Shown: positions 9,276-18,364, counted from the stretch's first letter. The stretch: 64,000 nt of DNA from Pseudomonas yamanorum (GCF_900105735.1 NZ_LT629793.1:1612001-1676000), one strand, 5' to 3'. A program made the numbers and translations. Notes: generated by a model not told the origin, from the letters alone.

Positions 9276-10466
9276 ATGTCCGACGCCCCCCAAGCGCGAT
9301 TAAGCCCACTGGCCGACACTTCGCCTTCGGCCATCGTCGCCGGTTTCATTGCCATGATGACCGGCTACACCAGTTCCCTGGTGCTGATGTTTCAAGCCGG
9401 CCAAGCTGCCGGCCTGACCACGGCGCAAATTTCCTCGTGGATCTGGGCGATTTCCATCGGCATGGCGGTGTGCAGCATTGGTCTGTCCTTGCGCTATCGC
9501 ACGCCGATCACCATTGCCTGGTCCACACCGGGCGCGGCGCTGTTGATCACCAGCCTGGGCGGTGTGAGTTACGGCGAAGCCATCGGCGCCTACATCACCT
9601 GCGCGGTGCTGGTGACCATCTGTGGGCTGACCGGCAGCTTCGAAAAACTCGTCAAGCGCATCCCTGCGTCCCTGGCGGCCGCCTTGCTGGCGGGCATTCT
9701 GTTCAAGATCGGCAGCGAGATTTTCGTCGCCGCGCAGCACCGTACCGGGCTGGTGCTGGGGATGTTCTTCACTTACCTGGTCATCAAGCGCCTGTCGCCG
9801 CGTTATGCCGTACTCGCGGCACTGCTGATCGGCACGGCGCTGTCCGGGCTGATGGGGCTGCTGGATTTCAGTGGCTTCCACCTCGAAGTGGCAACCCCGG
9901 TGTGGACCACGCCGCACTTCTCCCTGGCGGCGACCATCAGCATCGGTATCCCGCTGTTCGTGGTGGCCATGACCTCGCAAAACATGCCGGGGGTCGCCGT
10001 GTTGCGGGCCGACGGCTATAACGTGCCGGCTTCACCCTTGATCACCACCACCGGCCTGGCCTCGCTGGTGCTGGCGCCGTTTGGCTCACATGGCATCAAC
10101 CTGGCAGCCATCAGCGCGGCGATCTGCACCGGACCCCATGCCCATGAGGATCGCAACAAGCGCTATACCGCCGCGGTCTGGTGCGGGATTTTCTATGGGA
10201 TTGCCGGGGTGTTTGGCGCGACGTTGGCCGCGTTGTTCGCTGCGTTACCCAAGGAACTGGTGCTGTCGATTGCGGCATTGGCGTTGTTTGGCTCGATCAT
10301 CAATGGCCTGAGCATCGCCATGAATGAGCCCAAGGAACGGGAGGCAGCGTTGATCACCTTCATGGTCACAGCGTCGGGGTTGACGTTGTTTTCCATCGGC
10401 TCGGCGTTCTGGGGGATTGTCGCGGGGGTGTTGACGCTGGTGATTCTGAACTGGCGCAAGGCCTGA
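9276..10466 (+). CDS. BenE/YdcO-family benzoate-type membrane transporter
   Basis: A 396-residue membrane protein with about 11-12 hydrophobic segments, for example ISSWIWAISIGMAVCSIGLS and AAWSTPG-type loops (ITIAWSTPGAALLITSLGG). The conserved PLFVVAMTSQNMPGVAVLR stretch and the APFGSHGINLAAISAAIC motif place it in the BenE family of proton-driven aromatic acid symporters. The substrate cannot be read from the sequence. Because it follows guanine deaminase and a GntR regulator, a purine or related nitrogen compound is possible; benzoate itself is less supported since no benzoate genes are nearby. ATG at 9276; the upstream GTAAAAGGAACACC offers a purine-rich ribosome site. Confidence 0.88.
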   Translation: MSDAPQARLSPLADTSPSAIVAGFIAMMTGYTSSLVLMFQAGQAAGLTTAQISSWIWAISIGMAVCSIGLSLRYRTPITIAWSTPGAALLITSLGGVSYGEAIGAYITCAVLVTICGLTGSFEKLVKRIPASLAAALLAGILFKIGSEIFVAAQHRTGLVLGMFFTYLVIKRLSPRYAVLAALLIGTALSGLMGLLDFSGFHLEVATPVWTTPHFSLAATISIGIPLFVVAMTSQNMPGVAVLRADGYNVPASPLITTTGLASLVLAPFGSHGINLAAISAAICTGPHAHEDRNKRYTAAVWCGIFYGIAGVFGATLAALFAALPKELVLSIAALALFGSIINGLSIAMNEPKEREAALITFMVTASGLTLFSIGSAFWGIVAGVLTLVILNWRKA

Positions 10467-10485
10467 TTCTTTAGACCCAGTAACG

Positions 10486-10514
10486 AAAAAGCGACCCGGG
10501 CGGGTCGCTTTTTC
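10486..10514. terminator. Bidirectional intrinsic terminator
   Basis: AAAAAGCGACCC-ggg-cGGGTCGCTTTTT type hairpin: the stem AAAAAGCGACCCG pairs with CGGGTCGCTTTTT. A-tract and T-tract on either side let it work for both the BenE-type gene (rightwards) and yggL (leftwards), which converge here. Confidence 0.9.
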
Positions 10515-10520
10515 ATGACA

Positions 10521-10865
10521 TCAGACTGCCGGGTTGATCGGCTTTTCTGGATGCCAAGCGTCCAACAGGGCGCTGACTTCAACGCGGGTCAGCTCTGGAC
10601 GAGCCTTCAGCCACGCTTCAACAGCGGCACGCTGTTCTTCGTTGACCGAACCACGGGTGGCTTTGCAAACCAGACCGAAGTCATCACCGCCGACGTAGTC
10701 CAGGCCGTTGCCGTCCATTGCTTCAGTCAGGAATGCTTCGAGGAAAGCGTCAACCGCTTCATCGTCCAAACCTTCTTTGAAGTCCAGGTTCAGTTCGAAA
10801 CCCAGCTCTTGAAATTCATCAACGCACAGTTTTTTGCGCAGACGCCGGGAACGGTTAGTCGCCAT
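10521..10865 (-). CDS. yggL: YggL family 50S ribosome-binding protein
   Basis: A 114-residue soluble acidic protein of the YggL (DUF469) family, which in E. coli relatives associates with the large ribosomal subunit. Family features visible are the basic start MATNRSRRLRKKL, CVDEFQELGFEL, and the C-terminal LLDAWHPEK segment. It is transcribed towards the shared terminator and away from dacB. The 235-base spacer to dacB should contain promoters for both genes; no clear operator was seen. Confidence 0.88.
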   Translation of the reverse strand: MATNRSRRLRKKLCVDEFQELGFELNLDFKEGLDDEAVDAFLEAFLTEAMDGNGLDYVGGDDFGLVCKATRGSVNEEQRAAVEAWLKARPELTRVEVSALLDAWHPEKPINPAV

Positions 10866-11100
10866 TGGAACAATCCTCTTAAGTAATAACGGGCGGCACT
10901 TTAGCAGTTTAAGCAGGCCTTTGCCCGATTCTCTGGGACAGGCGGCACAGTGCCAGTAAAAAAAACCGCCAATTGCAGCTATCGTTCAGCCACAAGTGCG
11001 ACAGCCTTGGGGCATAATGCCGACACTTTCATGACCATTGAGGGATTTTTCGTACATACCCCTCACCTTTTTACCCCTCAGCAGTAGGGTTTTAATTCTT

Positions 11101-12561
11101 ATGATCAAATCTTTGCGTCCACTGTTACTGGCCGGCTTTCTTCTCCCCCTGGCCTTTTCCGTTACCGCTGCCCCGATCAACACTTCCTTGCCACCCAAGG
11201 TCCAGGAAGCCCTTCAGAAAGCCAAGCTGCAAAACAACGCGCTGTCCCTGGTGATGATTCCCCTCAATGGCCCGGGCACACCCACCGTGTTCAACGCCGA
11301 CGTGTCGGTCAACCCGGCCTCCACGATGAAGCTGGTCACCACCTATGCGGCCCTGGAAATGCTCGGCCCCAACCATCAGTGGAAAACCGAGTTCTACACC
11401 GACGGCACCCTCAGCGGCGGCATCCTGAACGGTAACCTGTACCTCAAGGGCGGCGGCGACCCCAAGCTGAACATGGAAAAACTCTGGCTGCTGATGCGCG
11501 ACCTGCGGGCCAATGGCGTGCAGCAAGTGACCGGCGATCTGGTACTCGACCGTGGCTTCTTCATCCCGCCGCAACTGCCGGAGTTCAATGACGACGGCAA
11601 CGACGAGAACAAGCCGTTCCTGGTCAAGCCCGATGCCCTGATGGTCAACCTCAAGGCGCTGCGCTTCGTCACCCGCAATGACTCGGGCAAGGTACTGGTG
11701 TCGGTCGAGCCGCCGATTGCGAGCATTCGCATCGACAACCAGGTCAAGGTCTCCAACGCTAAACAGTGCACCGGTGACGTGCGCTACAGCCCGATGACTG
11801 CCGCCGATGGCAGCGTCACCGTGACCGTCAGCGGCCAGTTGGCGGATGGCTGCAGCTCGCAGACGTATCTGTCACTGCTGGACCACGCCACCTACACCGC
11901 CGGCGCCGTTCGGGCGATCTGGAAGGAACTGGGCGGCAGCATCCAGGGCCGCGACATCCAGGCGCCGGTACCGAAGAACGCCAAAGTGCTGGCTCGTGCG
12001 TTCTCGCCAGACTTGGCGGAAATCATCCGCGACATCAACAAATACAGTAACAACACCATGGCCCAGCAGCTGTTCCTGAGCCTGGGCGCGCAGTACCGCA
12101 CCGATGCCGACGGCGACGACGCCAAGGCGGCCCAGCGCGTGGTGCGCCAGTGGCTGGCGAAAAAGGGCATCACCGCACCGCACCTGGTGATGGAGAACGG
12201 TTCCGGCCTGTCCCGCGCCGAACGGGTCAGCGCCCGCGAGATGGCAACCATGCTGCAAGCGGCGTGGAGAAGCCCGTACGCGGCGGAATACATCAGCTCG
12301 CTGCCGATTGCCGGCACCGACGGCACCATGCGTAAACGCCTGAAGACCACGGCCATGCGCGGCGAAGCCCACGTCAAGACCGGCACCCTGAACACCGTGC
12401 GTGCGATCGCCGGGTTCAGCCGCGACAACAATGGCAATACCTGGGCCGTGGTGGCGATTCTCAACGATCCGAAACCGTGGGGTGCTTCTTCGGTGCTGGA
12501 TCAAGTGCTGCTGGACCTGTATCGACAGCCGAAACTGGCGGCGGCGGCCCCGGTCCTCTAA
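11101..12561 (+). CDS. dacB: D-alanyl-D-alanine carboxypeptidase/endopeptidase (PBP4 type)
   Basis: Periplasmic class C penicillin-binding protein that trims and cleaves peptidoglycan stem-peptide crosslinks. The 486-residue protein has a Sec signal peptide (residues 1 to about 23, LLLAGFLLPLAFSVTAA). The three active-site motifs are intact: STMK at 74-77, SNN at 316-318 and KTG at 426-428. The large insertion domain typical of PBP4 lies between the first two motifs. The ATG at 11101 was chosen because it starts directly before the signal peptide. The last 75 bases of the gene are repeated downstream as part of a tandem duplication (copy 2 starts at 12952). Confidence 0.95.
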   Translation: MIKSLRPLLLAGFLLPLAFSVTAAPINTSLPPKVQEALQKAKLQNNALSLVMIPLNGPGTPTVFNADVSVNPASTMKLVTTYAALEMLGPNHQWKTEFYTDGTLSGGILNGNLYLKGGGDPKLNMEKLWLLMRDLRANGVQQVTGDLVLDRGFFIPPQLPEFNDDGNDENKPFLVKPDALMVNLKALRFVTRNDSGKVLVSVEPPIASIRIDNQVKVSNAKQCTGDVRYSPMTAADGSVTVTVSGQLADGCSSQTYLSLLDHATYTAGAVRAIWKELGGSIQGRDIQAPVPKNAKVLARAFSPDLAEIIRDINKYSNNTMAQQLFLSLGAQYRTDADGDDAKAAQRVVRQWLAKKGITAPHLVMENGSGLSRAERVSAREMATMLQAAWRSPYAAEYISSLPIAGTDGTMRKRLKTTAMRGEAHVKTGTLNTVRAIAGFSRDNNGNTWAVVAILNDPKPWGASSVLDQVLLDLYRQPKLAAAAPVL

Positions 12562-12579
12562 CAGCAGCAAATATCAAAT

Positions 12580-12686
12580 GTGGGAGCTGTCGAGCTTTAG
12601 CGAGACTGCGATAGGATCACCGCGGTGTACCTGGTGCACCGCGGCGCCTGCATCGCAGCCTCGCTAAAGCTCGACAGCTCCCACGC
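12580..12686. repeat. REP-like inverted pair in duplication copy 1
   Basis: ATGTGGGAGCTGTCGAGC and the reverse-oriented GCTCGACAGCTCCCAC flank a centre with a CCGCGGTGTACC/GGTGCACCGCGG inverted repeat. The CTGTCGAGCTTTAGCGAG core is a distinct variant from the other REPs in this window. Confidence 0.85.
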
Positions 12687-12738
12687 TCCGATACCTGGCT
12701 TCAGGCAAGCTCGTCAGCTCCCACACTCCGATCTGGCT

Positions 12739-12951
12739 TCAGGCGAGCACCCGCTCTGCCTCAACTCTATCCCTGCCCGCCTGCTTCGCCGCGTACACCC
12801 CTGAATCCGCCCGCAGCAACAAGCCATCAACGCCCTCTTCGACTCGCCAGTTGGCGATCCCGAAACTGGCAGTCACGATACCCACATCCTCCATCGGCTC
12901 ACTGCGCAACGCCTGCCACAACTCCAGGGCAACACTGAATGCCTGGCTGCC
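12739..12951 (-). pseudogene. Remnant of the GGDEF gene 3' end left by the duplication
   Basis: Reads as the last 70 or so residues of the neighbouring GGDEF protein (SVALELWQALRSEPMEDVG ... then the end RVLA) with a few substitutions, and stops at 12739 with the same TGA position. It lacks the GGEEF motif and everything upstream. In the reading frame it runs on to 13032 into the antisense of the dacB fragment, giving a chimeric 97-codon ORF that has no meaning as a protein. It is a by-product of the tandem duplication. Confidence 0.9.
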
Positions 12952-13023
12952 TCTTCGGTGCTGGACCAGGTGCTGCTGGACCTGTACCGCCAGCCGAAAC
13001 TGGCGGCGGCCCCGGTTCTCTAA
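12952..13023 (+). pseudogene. Fragment of the dacB 3' end (24 codons including stop)
   Basis: Encodes SSVLDQVLLDLYRQPKLAAA then PVL and a stop, the same C-terminal tail as dacB but with one alanine fewer. It has no start and is a duplication remnant. Confidence 0.9.
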
Positions 13024-13035
13024 CAGCAACAAAGA

Positions 13036-13145
13036 TCAAATGTGGGAGCTGTCGAGCTTTAGCGAGGCTGCGATAGGATCACCACGGTGTACCTGGTGCA
13101 CCGCGGCGCCTGCATCGCAGCCTCGCTAAAGCTCGACAGCTCCCA
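13036..13145. repeat. REP-like inverted pair in duplication copy 2
   Basis: Same arrangement as in copy 1: ATGTGGGAGCTGTCGAGC, a centre with ACGGTGTACC/GGTGCACCG, and GCTCGACAGCTCCCAC reversed. Lies between the dacB fragment and the end of the GGDEF gene. Confidence 0.85.
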
Positions 13146-13160
13146 CACTCCAATCTGGCT

Positions 13161-15566
13161 TCAGGCAAGCGCCCGCTCTGCCTCAACTCTATCCCTGCCC
13201 GCCTGCTTCGCCGCATACACCCCTGAATCCGCCCGCAGCAACAGGCCATCAACCCCCTCTTCGACCCGCCAACTGGCGATCCCGAAGCTGGCAGTCACGA
13301 TCCCCACATCCTCCATCGGTTCACTGCGCAACGCCTGCCACAACTCCAGGGCAACGCTGAGCGCCTGGCTGCCGTCGGTATTGGGGCACAGCACCACGAA
13401 CTCCTCGCCCCCCAGCCGGCAAAACACATCCGTACGCCGCAATCGTTGACTGATGCGCCGGCACAACTCCTTGAGCACCTCGTCGCCGACCGCATGGCCG
13501 TGCTGGTCGTTGATGCGCTTGAAGTGGTCGATGTCGAACATGATCACCGACAACGCTCCAGAAGCGCGCTTGACTCGAATCATCTCGGCCTTCAGCCGGT
13601 CCTGGAAGTAGCGTCGGTTATGAATGCCGGTCAGGGAATCGGTAATCGACAGCGCCCGCAGCTCTTCCTCGACCCGCTTTAGATCAGAAATATCCGACAC
13701 ATAGCCATGCCATAACGTACCGCCGCCGGGGAGTTCTTCCGGCGTCGCTTCACCGCGAATCCAGCGCAGCCCACGCTGGGGCAATTGCACCCGGTACTCT
13801 TCACGCCAATGGCTCAGTTGCAGGGTGGACAAACGAATGGAGTCCCGTACCCGCTCGACGTCCAGCGGATGAATGCGCTCGAAGACCTTTCGTGCATCCT
13901 GCTGCAACACCCCCGGCTCGATCTCGTAGATATCGCGAATGCCGTCGCTGGCATAGATGAAACGCGAGTCGCCGTTCGGTTCCAGGATGAACTGGAAAAT
14001 ACCGCCGGGCACATGGGCACTGAGTTTCTTCAGCAGGCGGTCCCGCGCGGCCAGGGCCTCATAGGCACGCTTTTGTTCGGTGACATCCAGGCAGATCGCC
14101 AGGTGCCCGACCCACAGGCCATGCTCATCCAGCAACACGGTGGCGAGCATGTTCACCGTCAGATGGCTGCCGTCCTTGCGCACCAGCGTCCACTCACGGG
14201 TCTCGTGCACCGCATCGGCGCCGTCCACCAGCATCGCCTGGCCTGGCGCGATGCGCTTGCCCAGCGCCGCGCTCAACTGCACCGCGCGGGCTTCCAGCTC
14301 GGGCGCCAGGTGCAGGCTTTCGAGGGTCAGGTGACCCAGGACCTCGTCCACCTCAAAGCCCAGCATTCGCTCGGCGCCGGCGTTGAAGGTGGTGATCACA
14401 CCGCGCAGGTCAGTGGCAATGATCGCCACCTGGGTCGCCGCATTCAGCACGCTGCGCAGTTGGCCGTGGGTACCCCGCAACTCCTGTTCACGCTGACGCA
14501 ATTGGGCCGTGCGTTGCTCCACCAGTTTCAACGCGCGCTGGCGCTGGCTGACCAACACGTAGAGCAGCGCACTGAGCAACAGGCTCAGCAGGCTGCCCAT
14601 GACCAAGATAGTGACCTGCGAAGAATGATTACCCTGCAGGAACACCTGGCTGGGGCGCAGGCTCAAGGCGTAGACGTGGTCGCCAAGCGTCAGCCGGCGT
14701 ACGGCCATCAGGTCGCTGTCCGCCACGGCGTTGCTGGATTCATACAGCACGCGCTTTTCTGCGTCGGAAGTATCGACGATCTGCGTCACCAGATTGTCCC
14801 GGTCCGCCTTGGGCAAGCCGTCGGCCACCAGCTGGCGCATGCTGATTACCGCCATTACGTAGCCGTAAGGTTCGCTGATGGGCGCTTGTGGCGTCGGTGC
14901 CCGACTGACGGGTGCCACCAACAGCACGCCCATGGCGTAGGCCGGCTCCACCCCCACCAGTTGCATGGGCTGGGACACCGCCATTTTGCCGGACTGTCGC
15001 GCACGCTCCACCGTCGAGCGTCGCAGTGGCTGGGCCAACAGGTCAAACCCCAGCGGCGAGCCAAGCAGGCTCTGGGTCTGGCTGTACAGCACCGGCACAT
15101 ACTCATCGTGCTGAGCGGCCGGGGCCAGTTCGCCCGCTGCGTTCAATTCGCGAATGGAAAAACTCACCCCGCGCTCAGCCGTAATTTCTTGTTCAAACGC
15201 GCTGCGCTGGTCCCGTAACACCCGGGGCGCCCAGGCATAAGCGCGGGTGCGCAACAGCAAGGGCTGCGCAAAACCGTCGAACTCTTCGCGGGAGACCGTA
15301 GTGGAATTGACGAAAAACCGCCGCAGGCTGCCCAGGCGTTGTTCCTGGTCCTCAAAGCGTTCCTGGAGGCGGCTGTAGCGCTCGTTGACCAGCAACTGGA
15401 AGCGTTGGCGCACCTGCTGTTGATAGAGATCGGAGGCCGCCCAGGCGACGACGATCGTCAGCGCACTACCGGCCAGAAACACCACCACCGCCACCAGCCA
15501 CGCCGATACTTGCTCACTGATAAAGCCTAGGATTTTCGGGCGGACGGCATGCAGCGGCATAGACAA
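13161..15566 (-). CDS. Membrane-bound diguanylate cyclase, CHASE-PAS-PAS-GGDEF
   Basis: An 801-residue inner-membrane signalling protein that should make cyclic di-GMP. A first membrane segment (about residues 20-45, VSAWLVAVVVFLAGSALTIV) and a second (about 320-345, ILVMGSLLSLLLSALLYVLV) bracket a periplasmic CHASE sensor domain. Two PAS domains follow (starting near 365 and 495, the second linked by a DVTEQKRAYEAL-type joint), then the catalytic domain. The active site GGEEF is at 719-723 and an RxxD inhibitory site (RRTD, 710-713) precedes it by five residues, so feedback inhibition is expected. The 3' end is duplicated downstream. The start could be M1 or M3. Confidence 0.93.
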   Translation of the reverse strand: MSMPLHAVRPKILGFISEQVSAWLVAVVVFLAGSALTIVVAWAASDLYQQQVRQRFQLLVNERYSRLQERFEDQEQRLGSLRRFFVNSTTVSREEFDGFAQPLLLRTRAYAWAPRVLRDQRSAFEQEITAERGVSFSIRELNAAGELAPAAQHDEYVPVLYSQTQSLLGSPLGFDLLAQPLRRSTVERARQSGKMAVSQPMQLVGVEPAYAMGVLLVAPVSRAPTPQAPISEPYGYVMAVISMRQLVADGLPKADRDNLVTQIVDTSDAEKRVLYESSNAVADSDLMAVRRLTLGDHVYALSLRPSQVFLQGNHSSQVTILVMGSLLSLLLSALLYVLVSQRQRALKLVEQRTAQLRQREQELRGTHGQLRSVLNAATQVAIIATDLRGVITTFNAGAERMLGFEVDEVLGHLTLESLHLAPELEARAVQLSAALGKRIAPGQAMLVDGADAVHETREWTLVRKDGSHLTVNMLATVLLDEHGLWVGHLAICLDVTEQKRAYEALAARDRLLKKLSAHVPGGIFQFILEPNGDSRFIYASDGIRDIYEIEPGVLQQDARKVFERIHPLDVERVRDSIRLSTLQLSHWREEYRVQLPQRGLRWIRGEATPEELPGGGTLWHGYVSDISDLKRVEEELRALSITDSLTGIHNRRYFQDRLKAEMIRVKRASGALSVIMFDIDHFKRINDQHGHAVGDEVLKELCRRISQRLRRTDVFCRLGGEEFVVLCPNTDGSQALSVALELWQALRSEPMEDVGIVTASFGIASWRVEEGVDGLLLRADSGVYAAKQAGRDRVEAERALA

Positions 15567-15646
15567 GACTCGGAACGCCAGCGTGCAGGTGCGTCACTTT
15601 GGCAAGGCCTTAAGTTATAGCCACAGGACTTGCGTTTGACCAGCGC

Positions 15647-15685
15647 AAAAAAAAACCGCAAGGCCGGAATGATCCGGGCTTGCGG
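15647..15685 (-). terminator. Intrinsic terminator of rlmKL
   Basis: Read leftwards: CCGCAAGCCCGG-atcatt-CCGGCCTTGCGG followed by nine T. The 12-base-pair stem is perfect. It lies directly after the rlmKL stop and before the GGDEF gene, so the two are separate transcripts. Confidence 0.92.
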
Positions 15686-15701
15686 CTTCAGAACGCAGTG
15701 A

Positions 15702-17966
15702 TCAGCGAGCGGTGATTTTCCACGCCCGATGGATCTTGGCGTTGCGCGCAAAATCCGGGTCGATGGTCTTGTCACTGATCTCCTCGACGGCGTAACGCTC
15801 GACGAGGTTGTCTTCCAGCTGGAACTTGCGGAAGTTGTTGGAGAAGTACAAAACGCCGCCCGGCGCCAGGCGTGCCATGGCCAGGTCCAGCAACTGCACG
15901 TGGTCACGTTGCACGTCGAAGATGCCTTCCATGCGCTTGGAGTTGGAGAAGGTCGGCGGGTCGATGAAGATCATGTCGAACTCATCACGACTGGCTTCCA
16001 GCCAGGCCATCACGTCGCCCTGCTCCAGGCGGTTCTTGTCGGAGAAACCGTTGAGGGAGAAGTTGCGGCGCGCCCAGTCCAGGTAGGTCTTCGACAGGTC
16101 AACGCTGGTGGTGCTGCGCGCGCCACCCTTGGCCGCGTGCACACTGGCGGTGGCGGTGTAGCAATACAGGTTGAGGAAGCGTTTGCCGGCCGCCTCTTTC
16201 TGGATGCGCATGCGCATCGGGCGGTGGTCAAGGAACAGGCCGGTGTCCAGGTAATCGGTCAGGTTGACCAACAACTTGACGCCGCCCTCGCTGACCTCGG
16301 TGAACTTGCCCTGCGCACTTTGGCGCTCGTACTGCTTGGTGCCGCTCTGGCGTTCGCGACGCTTGACCACCACGCGGTTCTTGTCGATGCCCAGCGCCTG
16401 GGGAATGGCCGCCAGGGCATCGAACATGCGGGCCGAGGCTTTTTCCGGGTCGATCGACTTGGGCGCCACGTACTCCTGGACGTGAACCCAGTCGTGGTAC
16501 AGGTCGATGGCCATGGAGTATTCCGGCATGTCGGCATCGTATACACGGTAGCAATCGACGCCTTCGCGCTTGGCCCACTTGCCCAGCAGCTTCAGGTTCT
16601 TTTGCAGGCGGTTGGCAAACATCTGCCCGCCTTCGCTCAAGCGCGCCTGCTCGACCACCGGGGCCGGGGCGGGTTTGATCGGGTTCCCGTTCTTGTTGTA
16701 CTGGCGCTCTTGCGGCTCGGTCGGCGCCTGGTCGTAGGCCGCTTGCTCGCGCTCGGCCTGGCGCTGTTCCGGGGTGCGACGCTCGCCGGTGACGAACTGG
16801 TCCGGGGTGACCTTGATCAGCAGCAGCTTGCACGGCAAGGCGCCGTTCCAGAACGAATACTGTTTGTGACTGCGGATACCCATGCGCTTGCCCAGGTCCG
16901 GAGCACCGGTGAACACCGCCGCTTCCCAGCCCAGGCACGCCTGGCGCAGACGCTCGCCGAGGTTCTGGTAGAGGTACAACAGGCTGGCTTCATCACCCAG
17001 ACGCTCACCGTAAGGCGGGTTGCAGATCACCAGGCCTTTCTGGTTCTGGTCCGGCCGCGGCTCGAAGGTGCCGACTTCGCCCTGGTAGATCTTGATCCAG
17101 TGGCTCAGGCCGGCGCGTTCGATGTTGTTACGCGCGGGTTGGATCAGGCGTGGGTCAGCTTCGTAACCCCGAACCCACAGCGGCGGCTTGGCCATGCCGA
17201 TGGCCGCGCGCTCGCTGGCCTCTGTATGAAGTTTCTTCCACAGCGCCGGAACGTGACCGAGCCAGGCGGTGAAGCCCCACAGCTCACGGTTCAGGTTGGG
17301 GGCCATGTCGGCGGCAATCATCGCGCCTTCCACCAGGAAGGTACCGACGCCGCACATTGGGTCCGTCAGCGCGCCGCCTTCGGCAGCGATGCGCGGCCAG
17401 CCGGAGCGAATCAGGATCGCCGCCGCCAGGTTCTCTTTCAACGGTGCGGCGCCCTGCTGCAGGCGGTAGCCGCGCTGGTGCAGGCTGTGGCCGGACAGGT
17501 CAAGGGAGAGGATCGCTTCGCCACGGTCCAGGCGCAGGTGAATGCGCAGGTCCGGGTTGATCTTGTCGATGGACGGACGTTCGCCGGTCGGGGTGCGCAG
17601 TTTGTCGACAATCGCATCCTTGACCTTCAGCGCGCCGAAGTGGGTATTGTCGATGCCCGAGCCGTGGCCGCTGAATTCAACGGCCAGGGTGCCGTCGGCG
17701 AGCATGTGGTCTTCCCACTCGATGTCCAGCACGCCGTGGTACAGGTCTTCGGCGTCCTTCATCGGGAAGCGCTTGAGCACCAGCAACACGCGGTTGGCCA
17801 GGCGCGACCAGAGGCACAGGCGGTAGGCGGTCTCCATGTCGGCCATGCCGCGCACGGCTGAGGTGTGCTCGCGGGCTTCCTCAAGGCCAAGCCCGACGGC
17901 TTCCTCGATCAGCAGGCCTTCGAGGCCCTTGGGGCAAGTGAGGAAGAGTTCAAAACGGTCCGACAT
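15702..17966 (-). CDS. rlmL: Bifunctional 23S rRNA methyltransferase RlmKL
   Basis: Methylates 23S rRNA at G2445 (N2, RlmL half) and G2069 (N7, RlmK half). The 754 residues show an N-terminal THUMP domain, the first methyltransferase with LTDPMCGVGTFLVEGAM and CNPPYGERLG, and the second with FLNLYCYTATASVHAAKGGA and FIDPPTFSNSKRM. The start at 17966 (MSDRFELFLTCPKG) matches the family N terminus; upstream in-frame sequence does not. It has its own terminator downstream. A 532-base spacer separates it from rmf. Confidence 0.95.
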   Translation of the reverse strand: MSDRFELFLTCPKGLEGLLIEEAVGLGLEEAREHTSAVRGMADMETAYRLCLWSRLANRVLLVLKRFPMKDAEDLYHGVLDIEWEDHMLADGTLAVEFSGHGSGIDNTHFGALKVKDAIVDKLRTPTGERPSIDKINPDLRIHLRLDRGEAILSLDLSGHSLHQRGYRLQQGAAPLKENLAAAILIRSGWPRIAAEGGALTDPMCGVGTFLVEGAMIAADMAPNLNRELWGFTAWLGHVPALWKKLHTEASERAAIGMAKPPLWVRGYEADPRLIQPARNNIERAGLSHWIKIYQGEVGTFEPRPDQNQKGLVICNPPYGERLGDEASLLYLYQNLGERLRQACLGWEAAVFTGAPDLGKRMGIRSHKQYSFWNGALPCKLLLIKVTPDQFVTGERRTPEQRQAEREQAAYDQAPTEPQERQYNKNGNPIKPAPAPVVEQARLSEGGQMFANRLQKNLKLLGKWAKREGVDCYRVYDADMPEYSMAIDLYHDWVHVQEYVAPKSIDPEKASARMFDALAAIPQALGIDKNRVVVKRRERQSGTKQYERQSAQGKFTEVSEGGVKLLVNLTDYLDTGLFLDHRPMRMRIQKEAAGKRFLNLYCYTATASVHAAKGGARSTTSVDLSKTYLDWARRNFSLNGFSDKNRLEQGDVMAWLEASRDEFDMIFIDPPTFSNSKRMEGIFDVQRDHVQLLDLAMARLAPGGVLYFSNNFRKFQLEDNLVERYAVEEISDKTIDPDFARNAKIHRAWKITAR

Positions 17967-18360
17967 GGGGCATTCCAGGCTTTTCAGCAATAAGTGAACG
18001 GGCGACGCATCGCGCGTTCGGTTTTCAATCAAGCGCTTTTCTTGAAGAGCGCTCGTGTGGCACGAATGTGCCGTTCCACCTCGGCTACAGGCCTTTTGGG
18101 CCTTTATCGACGGGGCAGTTCAAGTATTTGAAGCAACAAAAAGAAATATTCTGACCCTTCGTCGAATAATAACCGACTGCAACAGGTGGGCATTCTCACT
18201 AAAGGATTAAACCCATCCTCTTTGAAGGGCACATCATAGCTGGGTTTGCCCAAGAAAAGGGGCGAAAAGCCATCCCAGCTTATGGCCATAGCATCATTAT
18301 CGTTACGTGCTTATGACAAAACGATCATTGAATCCATGTGACCTATTGGTTAGAACTCAA
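17967..18360. other. Spacer between rlmKL and the rmf leader
   Basis: Divergent promoter region for rlmKL (left) and rmf (right). It is noticeably more AT-rich from 18120 to 18350 than the surroundings. A leftward 61-codon ORF at 18104-18289 has no recognisable family features and I do not call it a gene. No REP element is present. Confidence 0.5.
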
Positions 18361-18364
18361 CACA

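Larger units (their letters stand above)
12487..12951. repeat. Tandem duplication, copy 1 (3' end of dacB, REP pair, 3' end of the GGDEF gene)
   Basis: This 465-base unit begins in the last codons of dacB (TCTTCGGTGCTGGA), contains a REP-like hairpin pair, and ends with a reversed copy of the last part of the GGDEF gene (ending GCCTGGCTGCC). The next 422 bases repeat it. The 43-base difference is explained by a 40-base extra block at about 12684-12723 (a local repeat of the GGCTTCAGGCAAGC...CAGCTCCCAC stretch) and one extra codon (GCG) in the dacB tail. The dacB end is functional in this copy and the GGDEF end is a remnant. Confidence 0.93.
12952..13373. repeat. Tandem duplication, copy 2
   Basis: Second copy of the unit starting at 12487. 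Here the GGDEF 3' end (13161 onwards) is joined to the intact gene, while the dacB end is a short fragment. Scattered differences between copies (for example GATACCCAC against GATCCCCAC, AACACTGAATGCC against AACGCTGAGCGCC) show that the event is not very recent. The junction GGCTGCC|TCTTCGG at 12951/12952 has little or no microhomology. Confidence 0.93.

Noticed and set aside
9276..10466. Calling the BenE-type gene a benzoate transporter benE
   Set aside because: Family fits, but no aromatic catabolism genes are nearby and the purine context gives another possible substrate.
12739..13032. 97-codon leftward ORF that looks like a small GGDEF-end protein
   Set aside because: It is a chimera made by the tandem duplication: GGDEF tail joined to antisense of the dacB fragment. 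Treated as a remnant.
18104..18289. Leftward 61-codon ORF between rlmKL and rmf
   Set aside because: No family features, unusual composition, lies in an AT-rich promoter region; more likely non-coding.
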